Translations under genes and position numbers: made by a program
Assembly: GCA_040769385.1 (NCBI GenBank)
Contig: JAXGLD010000001.1
Location: 248,001-312,000, forward strand
Origin: PHAA01 sp022706565
GTDB taxonomy: Bacteria > Bacillota > Syntrophomonadia > Syntrophomonadales > Syntrophomonadaceae
Direction of reading: 5' to 3'
DNA: 64,000 nt
The notes under the pieces: model-generated
Seen by the model: only the letters and a program-made list of their open reading frames with translations
The model's database searches: none
What the model was told of the DNA's origin: nothing
In this document: one piece after another, positions 61,740 to 64,000 of the stretch
How positions within the stretch are numbered: the first letter of the stretch is position 1
Layout: every line of letters starts with the position of its first letter

Positions 61740-62489
61740 TTAGCCCACATCGGGTGGGTAGATAACCGAAACCAGGTAGAGGCCTTGCGGTGGTACGGTA
61801 GGGCCTGCTCGAGTCCTATCCCGGGATTGAATAATGTCAGCTATCTCGGTAGTGACAATTTTACCGCGTCCAACCTGCAAAAGCGTGCCCATCACTATCC
61901 TGACCATATTGTACAGAAATCCGTCTGCCTCAATATCCAGACGCAGAAAAGGCCCATCGCTGGTTAGGCAACATTCCCGCACTGTTCGTTCAAACGTCTT
62001 GGCCGTGGAGCCTCGAGCACAGAAAGCCAGAAAATTATGTCTTCCTATTATATAGCGGCAGGCTTCCTGCATTTCCTCCACCTGCAACGGCTCCGTAGTA
62101 CATAGAGCATAATGGCGGTGAAAAACCTCCCCGCTCTTCCGTCTGTACAGATAATATGAATAGCGCTTGCTGACCGCTTGAAACTGGGGATGAAAATTGG
62201 CACTGGCTTCTGTACTGTGCAATATTCGTATGTCCGGGGGGAGAAACGTGTTGAGGGCCAGTTTCCACCGGTCCCCTGGAATTGTGGCAGCGGTATCGAA
62301 AGCAATAACCTGCCCGCAGGCATGCACACCTGCATCGGTACGGCCGGCTGAATCGACGTGGACAATTTCCCCTGTGAGACGTTCTATCTGTTTCTCCAAT
62401 TCGGCTTGGATGGTATGAGCGTTTTGCTGCTTTTGAAAACCATGATACCTGCTCCCGTCATATTCGATTATCATTTTGATCCTGGTCAT
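61740..62489 (-). CDS. truA: tRNA pseudouridine synthase A
   Basis: 249 residues; modifies U38-U40 of tRNA anticodon arms. Catalytic Asp in SAGRTDAGVHA, start IKMIIEYDGSRYHGFQKQ, and FLYNMVRIVMGTLLQVGRG. Gene order rpoA-rplQ-truA without ecf transporter genes between. Confidence 0.96.
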   Translation of the reverse strand: MTRIKMIIEYDGSRYHGFQKQQNAHTIQAELEKQIERLTGEIVHVDSAGRTDAGVHACGQVIAFDTAATIPGDRWKLALNTFLPPDIRILHSTEASANFHPQFQAVSKRYSYYLYRRKSGEVFHRHYALCTTEPLQVEEMQEACRYIIGRHNFLAFCARGSTAKTFERTVRECCLTSDGPFLRLDIEADGFLYNMVRIVMGTLLQVGRGKIVTTEIADIIQSRDRTRAGPTVPPQGLYLVSVIYPPDVG

Positions 62490-62599
62490 TTACGTCTTAC
62501 CCATCCTGACTGAACGATGTTGGCTATTGAAACTGCGGTCAGCCGCGCAGCGCTTGGCTCCACTATGCCACGATTATGATACCTCTCTGCAAAAGACAA

Positions 62600-62617
62600 G
62601 GAGGATATCAATCCTCC
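62600..62617 (-). terminator. terminator after rplQ
   Basis: Seven-base stem GGAGGAT/ATCCTCC with loop ATCA; the minus strand continues CTTGTCTTTTG. 46 bases past the rplQ stop. Confidence 0.75.
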
Positions 62618-62663
62618 CGAACTTTCGCATAACAGATTATTATGACTTAAATGCCGAGGCAAC

Positions 62664-63005
62664 CTAATCCACTAACTCGATAATAGCCATGGGAGCCCCG
62701 TCTCCCTTGCGTACTCCGGTCTTAATTATCCTGGTATAGCCTCCGTTACGTTCCTTATAGCGCTCGGAGTAAGTGGAGAACAGCTTGTATACTACATCAT
62801 CCTTGAGCAGGTAGGAGTTGGCCTGGCGGCGGGAATGCAAATCACCCTTTTTTGCCAAGGTAATCATCTTATCAGCTATGCTGCTAATTTCCTTAGCTCT
62901 GGTTTCGGTGGTGGTTATTTTCTCATGTTCGAGCAGCGACGTCACTGAGTTTCTCAACAAAGCCCGGCGGTGATCGCTCCTAAAACCTAATTTACGGTAA
63001 CCCAA
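62664..63005 (-). CDS. rplQ: 50S ribosomal protein L17
   Basis: 113 residues, full length: MGYRKLGFRSDHRRALLRN start, TTTETRAKEISSIADKMITLAK and the end DGAPMAIIELVD. 18 bases after rpoA. Confidence 0.98.
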   Translation of the reverse strand: MGYRKLGFRSDHRRALLRNSVTSLLEHEKITTTETRAKEISSIADKMITLAKKGDLHSRRQANSYLLKDDVVYKLFSTYSERYKERNGGYTRIIKTGVRKGDGAPMAIIELVD

Positions 63006-63023
63006 TTTTTTTATCCTCCTTTC

Positions 63024-63974
63024 TTATTCCTCTGACTTCTTGAAGTTCAAGTCCAATTCTTTGAGCTTCTTCTCTATTTCTTCCAGCGATTTTTGGCCCA
63101 GATTCCTTATCTTGCTCATCTCTTCCCGGGTCTTTTCGATCAGGTCTCCCACAGTATTGATGCTGGCCCGCTTCAAACCGTTGGATGCCCGCACCGAGAG
63201 TTCCAATTCTTCAATGGACATCTCCAGGATCTTATCCTTTTTCTCTTCTTCTTTTTCGACCAGAATCTCGACCTCTGAGTAGGTATCGTCTATTTCCGTA
63301 AAGAGTCTCAAGTATTCGATCAGAATCTGGGAGGAAAGGCTCAAAGCCTCTTCAGGTCGGATGCTGCCGTTGGTCCAAATCTCCAGGATGAGCCTGTCGT
63401 AGTCGGTCCTTTTGCCCACCCGGGTATCCTCAATAGTGTAATTGACCCTTTTTACTGGTGTATATATGGAATCAATCGGGATCATTCCCACAATATCAGC
63501 GTTCTTCTGGGGCTGTTGGTCAGCGCTTACATAACCCCGTCCTCTTTCCACTGTCATCTCTATCTCAAGTTTGCCGTCTTCATCCAGGGTAGCAATATGC
63601 AGATCCGGATTGAGGATTTCCACCTCGGCATCCGGGGTGATATCGCCTGCTGTGACAGCTTTGGGGCCCTTCTGTTCAATTCGGATGATTTTGCGTTCAT
63701 TGCCATCGTAACGCAAAACCATCTGCTTAATGTTCAGTATCATCTCCGTGGTATCTTCCAGTACACCGGGGATGGTGGAGAATTCATGCAAGACTCCATC
63801 TATTTTGATGGAGGTAACTGCTGCGCCAGGCAGGGAAGACAGCAGTACGCGGCGCAGGGAATTCCCTAAAGTAGTCCCATAACCCCGCTCCAGCGGTTCA
63901 ATCACGAATTTGGCATAATCTCTATCCGGGTCTTTTTCCGTACATTCGATACGGGGTTTTTCCATCTCGAGCAT
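63024..63974 (-). CDS. rpoA: RNA polymerase alpha subunit
   Basis: 316 residues. N-terminal dimer domain (1-230, with FVIEPLERGYGTTLGNSLRRVLLSSLPG) and C-terminal DNA-binding domain (about 245-316, SIEELELSVRASNGLKRASINTVGDL and RNLGQKSLEEIEKKL). ATG follows AAAGGAGGGG at the window edge. Usual place at the end of the ribosomal protein region. Confidence 0.98.
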   Translation of the reverse strand: MLEMEKPRIECTEKDPDRDYAKFVIEPLERGYGTTLGNSLRRVLLSSLPGAAVTSIKIDGVLHEFSTIPGVLEDTTEMILNIKQMVLRYDGNERKIIRIEQKGPKAVTAGDITPDAEVEILNPDLHIATLDEDGKLEIEMTVERGRGYVSADQQPQKNADIVGMIPIDSIYTPVKRVNYTIEDTRVGKRTDYDRLILEIWTNGSIRPEEALSLSSQILIEYLRLFTEIDDTYSEVEILVEKEEEKKDKILEMSIEELELSVRASNGLKRASINTVGDLIEKTREEMSKIRNLGQKSLEEIEKKLKELDLNFKKSEE

Positions 63975-64000
63975 ATTGTCCCCTCCTTTTATCTTAGAGG

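Overview
The window reads as chromosomal DNA of an anaerobic, Gram-positive-type, spore-forming member of the Clostridia. Pointers are the sporulation-linked prkA-yhbH-spoVR block, a cwlD-type amidase, an oxygen-sensitive Fe-S serine dehydratase, glycyl-radical ribonucleotide reductase, rubrerythrin, Firmicutes-style AAGGAGG ribosome binding sites and many TTG/GTG starts. Two phasin-like proteins beside a MaoC-type hydratase and an enoyl-CoA hydratase suggest polyhydroxyalkanoate storage and short-chain acyl-CoA metabolism, as in Syntrophomonas-like syntrophs; this placement is inference, not proof.

Layout. 1-9.6 kb: dut (C-terminal motif missing), rmuC, a GGDEF diguanylate cyclase, aldo/keto reductase, CoA-binding protein, sbcD-sbcC. 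9.6-15.1 kb: an acyl-CoA/storage island with a four-repeat phasin-like protein, MaoC hydratase, two DUF2382-type stress proteins, enoyl-CoA hydratase and a short phasin-like paralogue. 15.4-20.3 kb: sdaAB-sdaAA, a DUF4489-like protein, a Trp-rich coiled-coil protein, a DOMON-like lipoprotein, a mini zinc ribbon and a thioesterase. 20.6-25.2 kb: prkA-yhbH-spoVR. 25.3-31.0 kb: thioesterase, TetR regulator, hemerythrin-like protein and the nrfH-nrfA-resB-resC nitrite ammonification operon. 31.2-38.8 kb: udk, a multi-cluster Fe-S protein, PAS and HTH/substrate-binding regulators, tRNA-Thr(CGU) and small or uncharacterised genes. 38.8-52.3 kb: argH, nrdG, nrdD with paired NrdR boxes, then one long operon argC-J-B-D-F-GNAT-(cyclic-2,3-diphosphoglycerate-synthetase-like GTPase)-argG behind a promoter whose spacer carries a perfect palindrome. 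52.5-57 kb: Rrf2 regulator and rubrerythrin, a group IIC intron sitting exactly behind a terminator, a frameshifted Fpg/Nei-like gene, and an ArsC/Spx-family gene with an in-frame UGA at the catalytic cysteine. 57.2-60.5 kb: the AmmeMemoRadiSam pair (radical SAM enzyme plus fused Memo-AMMECR1) and cwlD. 60.7-64 kb: rpsI, rplM, truA, rplQ, rpoA.

The most notable observation is the ArsC/Spx-like gene at 56548-56910. Reading through its UGA gives a complete 120-residue protein with a U-x-x-C redox motif, and a small stem-loop with a G-rich loop starts about 14 nt after the UGA, as expected of a bacterial SECIS. Next are the paired phasin-like proteins built on exact 44-residue repeats, the unexplained GTPase and acetyltransferase inside the arginine operon, and several promoters whose -35/-10 spacer holds a perfect inverted repeat.
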